Shown here in pieces: positions 53,823-61,397 of a stretch of DNA of 64,000 nucleotides. Source of the DNA: CAXXOK01 sp963663285 (GTDB lineage: Bacteria; Bacillota; Clostridia; Christensenellales; Aristaeellaceae); contig CAXXNI010000002.1 of NCBI GenBank assembly GCA_963663285.2, positions 186,001 to 250,000 on the forward strand. Reading direction: 5' to 3'. Below the pieces are notes generated by a model. It was given only the letters and a program-made list of their open reading frames with translations, was not told the origin of the DNA and did no database searches. The first letter of the stretch is position 1; each line of letters starts with the position of its first letter. Both the position numbers and the translations under genes were made by a program.

Positions 53823-55901
53823 ATGAATAGAGAACTGGCAAGGCAAAAGGCAAGGGCTTTGGTTGCGCAGATGACGCTGGATGAGAAGGCCGGTCAACTG
53901 CGGTATGATGCGCCTGCAATTCCCCGCCTCGGTATACCGGCTTACAATTGGTGGAATGAGGCGCTGCATGGGGTTGCCCGCGCCGGTACGGCAACGGTAT
54001 TTCCACAGGCGATAGGCCTTGCGGCAGTGTTTGATGAGAAGCAGCAGGAAAAAGTTGCGCAGACAATATCCACCGAGGCGCGCGCGAAATATAACATGCA
54101 GGCGGCGCATAGCGACCGTGATATTTATAAAGGACTTACCATGTGGTCGCCGAATGTGAATATTTTCCGGGATCCGCGTTGGGGGCGCGGACAGGAAACC
54201 TACGGAGAAGACCCGTTTTTAACATCCCGATTGGGCGTAGCGTTTGTGAAAGGCTTGCAGGGTAAGGGAGATACGCTGAAAGTGGCGGCATGCGCGAAGC
54301 ACTTTGCTGTCCATTCCGGCCCTGAAGCGATTCGCCATGAGTTTGACGCTATTGCCAGCCCAAAAGATATGCGGGAGACGTATCTACCCGCATTTGAAGC
54401 ACTGGTAAAAGAAGCGAAAGTGGAAAGCGTCATGGGCGCGTATAATCGTGTTAACGGCGAGCCTGCCTGTGGCAGCAAGGTGCTGCTGCAGGATATTCTG
54501 CGGAACGAGTGGGGTTTTGAAGGGCATATTGTTAGCGATTGCTGGGCTATACGGGATTTCCACGAGCACCATCATGTGACCGACACAGCGCCGGAAAGCG
54601 CTGCGCTTGCGATGAAGTACGGCTGCGATCTCAACTGCGGCGTTGTGTACCTGCAAGTACTGGCGGCCCATCAGGAAGGGCTGGTGACAGAAGAGCAGAT
54701 TACGACTGCGTGTGAACGGTTGATGACGACCCGCTACTTGCTGGGGATTTTGGGTGATGAAGGTTCTGAGTATGATCGGATTGATTACGCCCAAAACGAT
54801 ACCGCCGAAAATGCTGCTTTTGCGCAGACGGTAGCAGAAAAAAGCATGGTATTGCTGAAGAACGACGGCGTACTGCCGCTTAATATATCGAAAATCAGCA
54901 ATATTGGTGTGATCGGTCCTAATGCAGATAGTGTTGCCTGCCTGGAAGGCAATTACAACGGCACTTCCTCACGCAATGTAACCTTTCTGGAAGGGATACG
55001 TAAAGCTTGTGATGGAAAGGCTCGCGTATTTTATTCGCAAGGCAGCCATTTGTATATGGATCGTACCAGCAATTTAGCGTTGGCGGATGACCGGCTTGCG
55101 GAAGCAGCGGGTGTTGCTGAGCAGTGTGACGTTAATATCCTTTGTCTGGGTTTGGATGCGACGCTGGAAGGCGAAGAAGGGGATACCGGCAACGAGTATT
55201 CCTCCGGGGATAAGAAGGATTTGAACCTGCCGCTCTGCCAGCAAAAATTGTTGAGCACCGTACTCGCGGCCGGGAAACCGACAATCGTCGTAGTGGCTTC
55301 GGGGAGCGCTTTGGCGGTATCACAAGGAAATGCAGTGCTCCAAGCATGGTATCCCGGCGAAGCGGGCGGTGATGCACTGGCGCGTATCCTTTTCGGCGAG
55401 GTGTCGCCCAGCGGACGCTTGCCGGTAACCTTCTACCATGGGGTAGAAGAACTGCCGCCGTTTGAGGATTATGCGATGGCTAACCGTACCTATCGCTATT
55501 TCACAGGCACGCCGCTTTACCCGTTCGGGTTTGGGCTGAGCTATACGAGCTTTGTATACGCCAACGCGCAATATAAAGACGGCGCGGTTACTGCAATGGT
55601 TACCAACACGGGTGATGTTGAAGCGGACGAAGTGGTGCAGGTATACATGAAAGATCACGAGTCACCCTATGCCGTACCGAATTACAGCCTTTGCGGGTTT
55701 ATGCGTATTACGTTGGCAGCCGGTGAAACGAAAACGGTTACTGTGCCGGTTCGGGAAGACGCGTTTTCCGCCATTGACGACGATGGCAAGGTAAGTATGC
55801 TGGGGCATACATTTACCCTGTATATCGGTGGCAGCCAGCCGGATGCGCGAAGCGTAGAATTACTGGGGCGCGCCCCGCTTGCGGTGAAAGTGGAAAAGTA
55901 A
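53823..55901 (+). CDS. Glycoside hydrolase family 3 beta-glucosidase/beta-xylosidase
   Basis: Exo-beta-glycosidase of 692 residues with no signal peptide, so probably cytoplasmic. The N-terminal barrel has WSPNVNIFRDPRWGRGQETYGEDP, and the nucleophile Asp239 in IVSDCWAI. The alpha/beta sandwich has LGLDATLEGEEGDT (acid/base region) and GGDALARILFGEVSPSGRLPVTF. The C-terminal fibronectin-like domain starts YPFGFGLSYTSF. The motif set is typical of beta-xylosidase-like GH3. The start at 53823 has AAAGGTG upstream; 53784 is rejected. Confidence 0.92.
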   Translation: MNRELARQKARALVAQMTLDEKAGQLRYDAPAIPRLGIPAYNWWNEALHGVARAGTATVFPQAIGLAAVFDEKQQEKVAQTISTEARAKYNMQAAHSDRDIYKGLTMWSPNVNIFRDPRWGRGQETYGEDPFLTSRLGVAFVKGLQGKGDTLKVAACAKHFAVHSGPEAIRHEFDAIASPKDMRETYLPAFEALVKEAKVESVMGAYNRVNGEPACGSKVLLQDILRNEWGFEGHIVSDCWAIRDFHEHHHVTDTAPESAALAMKYGCDLNCGVVYLQVLAAHQEGLVTEEQITTACERLMTTRYLLGILGDEGSEYDRIDYAQNDTAENAAFAQTVAEKSMVLLKNDGVLPLNISKISNIGVIGPNADSVACLEGNYNGTSSRNVTFLEGIRKACDGKARVFYSQGSHLYMDRTSNLALADDRLAEAAGVAEQCDVNILCLGLDATLEGEEGDTGNEYSSGDKKDLNLPLCQQKLLSTVLAAGKPTIVVVASGSALAVSQGNAVLQAWYPGEAGGDALARILFGEVSPSGRLPVTFYHGVEELPPFEDYAMANRTYRYFTGTPLYPFGFGLSYTSFVYANAQYKDGAVTAMVTNTGDVEADEVVQVYMKDHESPYAVPNYSLCGFMRITLAAGETKTVTVPVREDAFSAIDDDGKVSMLGHTFTLYIGGSQPDARSVELLGRAPLAVKVEK

Positions 55902-55943
55902 AACATAGCATTTTATGCTAAAGGGAAAATTGCTATATCAACT

Positions 55944-55979
55944 CAAAAGGGAAAGCTAAAGAGCTTTCCCTTTTGAAAC
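55944..55979 (+). terminator. Terminator after the GH3 gene
   Basis: CAAAAGGGAAAGCT (55944-55957) and AGCTTTCCCTTTTG (55962-55975) form a perfect 14-bp stem with a 4-base loop. Confidence 0.88.
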
Positions 55980-56111
55980 GGTTTAGTTTTATGTATAAAG
56001 AATAGGGTTGAGATAGAAATGGAAAGGTAAAGTAAAAATATTTTGCCTGGCCGCTATCACTTTACAGTACGTGCCCTTGAAATGAGAAATGTGACTTACA
56101 AGGATATAAAA

Positions 56112-56141
56112 AAACAGAGAGCATCGAAATGCTCTCCGTTT
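56112..56141 (-). terminator. Terminator of the decarboxylase operon
   Basis: On the minus strand GAGAGCAT/ATGCTCTC pairs around TTCG, extended by a mismatch and a short arm, then a run of seven T. Confidence 0.9.
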
Positions 56142-56154
56142 ATGCGATGTCTTT

Positions 56155-56547
56155 TTATACACTTTCCACGGTTTCCGGTACGATCATGATTTCAACATTC
56201 GGCAACAGGGAAGACAGCGTTTCCGCGATTCCCTGTGCGTGCTCACCGCCGCCCATCACAATCTGTTTACTGCCTTGCTGCTCCGCAAATTTTGCGATAG
56301 CGGTTAGGGCAACTTCCGCGCGCAGCACGGTCATATCCGCGCCGGCTTCGCAGGAAAGTGCATATAAGTAATCCAACACCCGTGAATCAATCGTCTGTTC
56401 CGGCTTTTCCGCAGCATCAACGCTCACAATGTGCAGTACATGCAGCGGACAATGCTGTTGCAAAGACAAATCCACACCACAGCGAATCAGCCGGGCACAT
56501 GCGCGCTGCATTGTTACCAATACCAGAATAGGCGGTTGTATGTCCAT
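56155..56547 (-). CDS. Universal stress protein-like (Usp) domain protein
   Basis: Small cytoplasmic protein of 130 residues with the Usp alpha/beta fold: ILVLVTMQRACARLIRCGVDLS, the HPLHVLHIV-like strand, and the C-terminal VMGGGEHAQGIAETLSSLLPNVEIMIV, close to the nucleotide loop GxxxxG of Usp. The start at 56547 has GAGGAAGAG upstream and follows the stop of the previous gene by one base. Last gene of the decarboxylase operon; a role in controlling the pump is speculative. Confidence 0.65.
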   Translation of the reverse strand: MDIQPPILVLVTMQRACARLIRCGVDLSLQQHCPLHVLHIVSVDAAEKPEQTIDSRVLDYLYALSCEAGADMTVLRAEVALTAIAKFAEQQGSKQIVMGGGEHAQGIAETLSSLLPNVEIMIVPETVESV

Positions 56548-56548
56548 G

Positions 56549-57049
56549 TTACTTCTCTTCCTCGGCGGGGTCCAGACCCGCAATCATGCGATTATTGCTT
56601 AAAATCCGTACCTTCGCGCCAATCGGAAGTGAAGGCAGGGGCTTGAGTGCATCCAGGTAAAAAGAACGGTCGTCTTCCGGGTCGTTCTTATCGCCCACGT
56701 TTACTGTAACCACATAACAATCCAAACCGTCATTATACACTACGGTCGGATTGACACTTTTCAGTATCCCGGTGGTTTCGCGCTTATTACCATCCAGCAT
56801 ATAATCTACATGGCGTTTATATAGCGATGCCGGGTGCAGATACACCCCGTGGAAAAACAAGAAGTAAGCGCCTGCTGCAATCGTGATTAGCGCCGTCCAT
56901 ATCCAACCGGATTCATCCCGGTGCATACGAAACCAGATGTAGGAGGCAATTGCCAACAGGGCGATCAGTATCGTGGGGATGAGAACCACGAACATTCGCT
57001 TGGAACGTTCTGCGGTAGCTTGTTCACGGTCGGTTTGTAAATACAGCAT
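56549..57049 (-). CDS. Two-helix membrane protein, unknown function
   Basis: Protein of 166 residues. Hydrophobic segments lie at about 20-40 (FVVLIPTILIALLAIASYIWF) and 48-70 (WIWTALITIAAGAYFLFF). A soluble C-terminal domain follows with beta-strands such as TTGILKSVNPTVVYNDGLDCYVVTVNV and ends LDPAEEEK; it may be a small OB-like domain. AGGAG lies upstream of the start. Not recognised. It sits between the decarboxylase gamma-like and Usp-like genes. Confidence 0.6.
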   Translation of the reverse strand: MLYLQTDREQATAERSKRMFVVLIPTILIALLAIASYIWFRMHRDESGWIWTALITIAAGAYFLFFHGVYLHPASLYKRHVDYMLDGNKRETTGILKSVNPTVVYNDGLDCYVVTVNVGDKNDPEDDRSFYLDALKPLPSLPIGAKVRILSNNRMIAGLDPAEEEK

Positions 57050-57111
57050 AGGTCGTACTCCTTAGTGGCGGCATGCTTGCCGCCCGTAAAACCCCGATTA
57101 AGCAACTGAAC

Positions 57112-57348
57112 TTATTGGGGCTGATCCTTACTTTTTTCACCGATTTTCTGCATTGCCTTAATGGATAGGAAAAACAGCAGCAACACCAAAAAAACGCCCA
57201 GCAAACCAAACAGAGTAGTCAGCAGCCCTTTGCTGACCAGCGGCAGCGACGTAAGGGCAGTACTGGCAGTGGCTTGCACCGTGTCTACCGCGGCCTGCGC
57301 TGTATCTGCTGCGGTCTGCGTGGCTCCAAACAGCCATGCACTTAGCAT
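57112..57348 (-). CDS. Decarboxylase gamma-type (OadG-like) small membrane subunit
   Basis: Protein of 78 residues with one transmembrane helix: LLTTLFGLLGVFLVLLLFFLSIKAMQKIG is the OadG/gamma hallmark. The N-terminal third is Ala/Thr/Asp-rich. It anchors the soluble carboxyltransferase to the beta subunit in oxaloacetate, methylmalonyl-CoA or glutaconyl-CoA decarboxylases. AGAAGGG lies upstream; start 57348. It follows the beta subunit after 31 bases. Confidence 0.75.
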   Translation of the reverse strand: MLSAWLFGATQTAADTAQAAVDTVQATASTALTSLPLVSKGLLTTLFGLLGVFLVLLLFFLSIKAMQKIGEKSKDQPQ

Positions 57349-57379
57349 AAAAACCCTTCTTTCTATCAATCCGGCTGTG

Positions 57380-58612
57380 TTACCAGCCGATCATCATTCC
57401 AACAAGTGTGATAACCAAACCACCGGCTACAATCGATCCGAGCTGCCCGGCCACGTTGGCGCTGATGGCTTGCATTAAAACGAAGTTGTAGGGGTCTTCA
57501 GATTTGGCCATCTTCTGGATAACGCGTGCACTCATAGGGAAGGCAGAAATACCTGCTGCACCGATCATCGGATTGATTTTGTTTTTACGGAACAAGTTGA
57601 GGAATTTGGCAAATAACACGCCGCCTGCCGTATCGAACACGAAAGCTACAAGGCCGAGTCCGAGAATCAGCAGCGTATCCCAGCGCAGGAAGTTGGCGGC
57701 GACCATGGTTGAGCCAATCGTAATACCCAAAAGCATGGTTACCAGATTTGCCAGCTCATTTTGCGCTGTTTTACTGAGGCGTTCCAGCACACCGCATTCG
57801 CGCAGCAGGTTGCCGAACATCAAGCTGCCGACCAGCGGCGCGCTCATCGGCACGATAATGCCGGCCAAAACCGTAACCAGAAGGGGGAACAGTATCAGCA
57901 CAATACGGGGTGCACGATGCTCCACATATGTCATATGAATGGTGCGCTCTTTTTGCGTTGTCAGCGCGCGGATGACTGGCGGCTGAATGACCGGCACCAG
58001 CGACATATAGCTGTACGCCGCAACGGAAATGGGGGCCATATAATCGGCCAAATCAAAATGATTGGCAACATATAATGTTGTTGGCCCGTCTGCCGCACCG
58101 ATAATACCGATTGCGGAAGCAAGGCGAAGTACGATACTGTCTTTTTCCGGACCTGCCGCCATGGCCGCAATATCCGGGACGACAACAGGAATCAGGAACA
58201 TCGCCAGCAGGAACGTCGCAAAGATACCAAACTGTGCAGCCGCGCCGAAAAAGATCATGGAAGGATCTTTCAGCAGCGGAGAAAAATCGATCATTGCTCC
58301 GACGGCAATAAAGATGAGAATCGGAAATAATTCATTTTTTATGCCGGAGTTAAAAAGAACCGTTAAAAAGCCCTCGCTGCCCAGTACACTGGCAGCCGGG
58401 TTGCCGGTAACCGCGTCGATAACGGGGGGAAGATTAGCCAAAATTGCGCCAAAACCGATGGGCAACAGTAAGGCGGGTTCATAATCCTTCTTAATCGCCA
58501 GATAGATTAAGGTGCCGGAAATAACGAACATGACGAGTGTTTTCAGCCCGTCCGCCGTGCCCATATAGACGACGCCGGAAAAAAGCTCCTTTAGGAGTGC
58601 CGCTGCGTCCAC
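57380..58612 (-). CDS. Na+-translocating decarboxylase beta subunit (OadB/GcdB family)
   Basis: Integral membrane protein of 410 residues with about ten helices that couples decarboxylation of carboxybiotin to Na+ export. Signatures include FLTVLFNSGIKNELFPILIFIAVGAMIDFSP, AAQFGIFATFL, SIGIIGAADGPTTLYVA-type with the conserved Asp, and PVIQPPVIRALTT. GTG start with AAGGAGG upstream. The alpha subunit and biotin carrier are not in this operon, so the type of decarboxylase is undetermined. A perfect consensus promoter precedes it. Confidence 0.93.
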   Translation of the reverse strand: MDAAALLKELFSGVVYMGTADGLKTLVMFVISGTLIYLAIKKDYEPALLLPIGFGAILANLPPVIDAVTGNPAASVLGSEGFLTVLFNSGIKNELFPILIFIAVGAMIDFSPLLKDPSMIFFGAAAQFGIFATFLLAMFLIPVVVPDIAAMAAGPEKDSIVLRLASAIGIIGAADGPTTLYVANHFDLADYMAPISVAAYSYMSLVPVIQPPVIRALTTQKERTIHMTYVEHRAPRIVLILFPLLVTVLAGIIVPMSAPLVGSLMFGNLLRECGVLERLSKTAQNELANLVTMLLGITIGSTMVAANFLRWDTLLILGLGLVAFVFDTAGGVLFAKFLNLFRKNKINPMIGAAGISAFPMSARVIQKMAKSEDPYNFVLMQAISANVAGQLGSIVAGGLVITLVGMMIGW

Positions 58613-58654
58613 TTGTGTTCCTCCTTCAATTTTATCTCCCTAAGTACAGGCTGA

Positions 58655-58683
58655 ATTATACCATGTGAAAACTGGGCTGTCAA
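58655..58683 (-). promoter_or_regulatory. Consensus promoter of the decarboxylase operon
   Basis: Minus-strand TTGACA (58678-58683), 17-base spacer and TATAAT (58655-58660), 43 bases before the GTG start. Confidence 0.92.
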
Positions 58684-58697
58684 AAGCGTAAAGTCGA

Positions 58698-59186
58698 TTA
58701 CAGCAACTTTTCCATAGCCCAAAACTGTTCGCCGTCCAACGCAAATTCCACTGCGGTCTGATAACCGGCATGGCGAAACAGCGCGCCTGCTTTTTGGTTG
58801 TGAATATCGCAGAGCAAATGGAGCGCAGTAGTGCCTGCGCGTGCGGCTTCTGCTTCGCAGCGGCGCAGTATCTCCCGCCCGAGGCAGCGGCCCTGCAGTG
58901 GAGGTGATACGCATAACCGTGTAAACGAACGGGGCAGTACTGTCTGCCGGAATGGTAATGCAAAAGAGGATAAACCATCCGTAGACAGCAACGTTACGGT
59001 ACCAATCAGTTTTCCATGCTCCAGATACAGGTATAACCATCCATGGTTTATATCATTTTGTAAAATCTCACGGGTTGGGTAGGCGCGTGTCCAGCAGCTT
59101 GCTTCATCCTGTATGCACGCATGCCAAAGCGCCCATACGGCGTCGGCGTCGGCCGCAACAGCCGGCCGGAACAAAATGGAATCCAT
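58698..59186 (-). CDS. GNAT-family N-acetyltransferase
   Basis: Putative acetyltransferase of 162 residues. Seen are RPAVAADADAVWALW at the start, LIGTVTLLSTDG, RLCVSPPLQGRCLGREILRRCEAEA (acetyl-CoA loop Gln-x-x-Gly-x-Gly variant) and LHLLCDIHNQKAGALFRHAGYQ. Substrate unknown. Its stop lies just upstream of the decarboxylase promoter; the hotdog thioesterase gene lies 29 bases before its start. Confidence 0.8.
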   Translation of the reverse strand: MDSILFRPAVAADADAVWALWHACIQDEASCWTRAYPTREILQNDINHGWLYLYLEHGKLIGTVTLLSTDGLSSFALPFRQTVLPRSFTRLCVSPPLQGRCLGREILRRCEAEAARAGTTALHLLCDIHNQKAGALFRHAGYQTAVEFALDGEQFWAMEKLL

Positions 59187-59215
59187 TGCGTTTCACCGCC
59201 AATCTGTAGATATTG

Positions 59216-59713
59216 TTATCTTGGCGCGCTCCTGCTTGCTTCCCGCCGTGCACGGCCGATCGTATACTCCGCTCTTTCCTGATCGGTTTCCAGTATGAGG
59301 CGGGGGACGGACATGGGCTGTTTTTCCTTATTCAGCGCTACCATGGTTACATACGCACGGTTAACCAGCGTACGCGAAATGGTTTCGCATTCGGGGTCCT
59401 CTACATAAGTATCTACGCATACCAGCATACTGGTATTGCCAACGTACACCAACCGCCCAAGCATAACGATTATATCGCTCAGCTTTGCGGAGGCTAAAAA
59501 ATCCAGCCGGTCAATAGATGCGGTGATTACATCACTGGCGCTATGCCTGCGGGCGACAACGGCGGCGACAACATCTACCCATTCCATCAGCCTGCCGCCA
59601 AACAGGCGAAACGTTTGGTTGCAATCTTGCGGCAGAACGATATGCACCTGCTCTGTGCGGCTGTAGGAAACGGTACGGCTTTGTGTTTTCTGGTTTTCGC
59701 AGTGTTCAGACAT
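59216..59713 (-). CDS. Hotdog-fold acyl-CoA thioesterase
   Basis: Thioesterase of 165 residues in the YciA/BACH-type group. The signature NQTFRLFGGRLMEWVDVVAAVVARRHS holds the Asn, Gly-Gly and Asp expected at the active site, followed by VDTYVEDPECETISRTLVNRAYVTMVALN, the second half of the fold. The N-terminal Ser/Thr/Gln-rich tail is not conserved. Its start overlaps the stop of the upstream glycosyltransferase-like gene by 8 bases. Natural acyl-CoA unknown. Confidence 0.82.
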   Translation of the reverse strand: MSEHCENQKTQSRTVSYSRTEQVHIVLPQDCNQTFRLFGGRLMEWVDVVAAVVARRHSASDVITASIDRLDFLASAKLSDIIVMLGRLVYVGNTSMLVCVDTYVEDPECETISRTLVNRAYVTMVALNKEKQPMSVPRLILETDQERAEYTIGRARREASRSAPR

Positions 59714-61271
59714 GGGGATTCCTCGCTTTCTGCCCCTGTGCGGGTTGCGGGATGCGAATAGGGTTTGGCAGATCGGCCAATTCTTGTTGCAACGGCAGAC
59801 TCAGCAGTCGGTCGTCCAGACAAGTGAATGCCAGCAGCCCTTTGCGGGGCAGCGGATGAAGTGTAAACAACTCCGGGTGGCGCTTGATCAAACGGCGGAA
59901 TAATTGCCTCTCAGAGAAGCCGCGTTGCATATCGGCATCCAATTGGGTAATGGAACGCACGGCTTTCACCAGCGGAGAAAGCAGCCATCGGGGTGCTACC
60001 ATGAAGGATGTATCCGGACGGCCTTCGACCCAACCAATGTGAATGCGTTCGTCCATCAAGGCGGTGCAATCCAGCCGCGCATCGGGGCAAATGGGGTGAG
60101 GGAAAGTATCTATATCGATCCAGGCCAGATAATCATAACTGGGAAATGCTTTGATTGCATGCAGGAGCAACGGCAGTTTGTTGCGTTTGAACAACTGTAC
60201 CGGGGACATGCCCTGCGCAAGCAGCGAACGCGGTAATAACGAATTATCGGGATAAGCCAATGTATTGGGGAAACAAGCCCGCAAAGCACGCTCTTTTTCG
60301 CCGCCGGTATATAGCATCAACGGTACACTGTGTATGGCGCGCAGATAGGAGAACCGCAGCATATAAGAGGGCACCGGATGCGGCGGATGCGGCAGATCGA
60401 TAAAAGCTGTCACAAACAGCGGCTGTTCCGTTTGCGTCGGATGCAAAACACGGCGCATTTGCTGGTCCAGTGCCGTTAGCGGCGGCATACTCTGGGCATA
60501 CGCATCAGAAACACCGAAAATTCCCAGCATTGCGCGTATTGAAGCTGTGCCGTGCGAAAAGGAAAACCCGGCAAGCTGCTCAAAGCGCGTAAGACTGGAA
60601 GGAGGCATGGCATCTACGGATGGTTTGGCTAACACAGCGTTTGCAGCGCCGGCTCCGACCGGATGCAGCACGGCCTGATCCAGTGCATATACGGTATAAC
60701 CCGCTGCATAGGCTGCCAGCGAAAGTGTTTCCGGTTGTAAAGTCAACTCATGAAGCGCTTGAATAAGCCCCATAAAAAAAGGGGGATAGAGCAGCAAAGT
60801 CGGGACAGGTGCGCGGCTGTTCACCAATGCCTGTCCCGCGCCCAGTTGAAAGCGTTCTTCACCCGCTACGCCACGTAATGCAGGCAGACACGGCTGGCCG
60901 TCTTCCGGCGTGATGGTTGCGGTAAGCAGTTTCCGTTTGGCTTTGCATTTGGCAAAGCGCGAAAACAGAGCACGATCCCAGTGCGGGGTAAACACATATT
61001 CACCCGTCAGGGATAAGAAATGGGTTTCATCGGTAACCAGCAGGGCGATGGCGCTAAGACCCGCAGATTCTTCATAATACTTAATATCATTAGGTCCGAT
61101 TGTGTTGGCTGGGAGAGACGCCTGCATAAAGTGATCCGCATACTGTGCGGGGATGGCAAAATGAATCCCATAGGGCTTTGCGGCCTGGGATAAGGCATCT
61201 AAAACCATAGTAACAGCTGTTTCGCCATCAGCCAGTGCGGTGAGAATGATAAAGAGTCTTGGATTAAGCAT
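59706..61271 (-). CDS. Glycosyltransferase-like protein of unknown specificity
   Basis: Protein of 521 residues with no signal peptide. The C-terminal half looks like a GT-A fold: LRFSYLRAIHSVPLMLYTGGEKERAL, LFKRNKLPLLLHAIKAFPSYDYLAWIDIDTFP with a DxD motif near residue 385, and SFMVAPRWLLSPLVKAV. The N-terminal half has ALADGETAVTMVLDALSQ and other Rossmann-like strands and may be a second, decayed domain. ATG 61271 has AAAGGAG upstream; a frame from 61337 is not used. It is coupled to the thioesterase by overlap. Not assigned to a named family. Confidence 0.6.
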   Translation of the reverse strand: MLNPRLFIILTALADGETAVTMVLDALSQAAKPYGIHFAIPAQYADHFMQASLPANTIGPNDIKYYEESAGLSAIALLVTDETHFLSLTGEYVFTPHWDRALFSRFAKCKAKRKLLTATITPEDGQPCLPALRGVAGEERFQLGAGQALVNSRAPVPTLLLYPPFFMGLIQALHELTLQPETLSLAAYAAGYTVYALDQAVLHPVGAGAANAVLAKPSVDAMPPSSLTRFEQLAGFSFSHGTASIRAMLGIFGVSDAYAQSMPPLTALDQQMRRVLHPTQTEQPLFVTAFIDLPHPPHPVPSYMLRFSYLRAIHSVPLMLYTGGEKERALRACFPNTLAYPDNSLLPRSLLAQGMSPVQLFKRNKLPLLLHAIKAFPSYDYLAWIDIDTFPHPICPDARLDCTALMDERIHIGWVEGRPDTSFMVAPRWLLSPLVKAVRSITQLDADMQRGFSERQLFRRLIKRHPELFTLHPLPRKGLLAFTCLDDRLLSLPLQQELADLPNPIRIPQPAQGQKARNPHV

Positions 61272-61330
61272 GAAGAACTCCTTTGCGCGGGTGTAATACA
61301 TGCCGATTTGAGTGCCTATATAAAAACGCA

Positions 61331-61356
61331 GGGACACAACGGCTGTGTCCCGGCAA
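61331..61356 (-). terminator. Terminator of the EAL-PAS gene
   Basis: Minus-strand stem GGGACACA/TGTGTCCC (61331-61338 and 61344-61351) lies downstream of the EAL-PAS stop and is followed by TGCGTTTTT. Confidence 0.65.
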
Positions 61357-61397
61357 AACGGGCCTCAATTGGATGATACGTTGTTTCAACAACTCCG

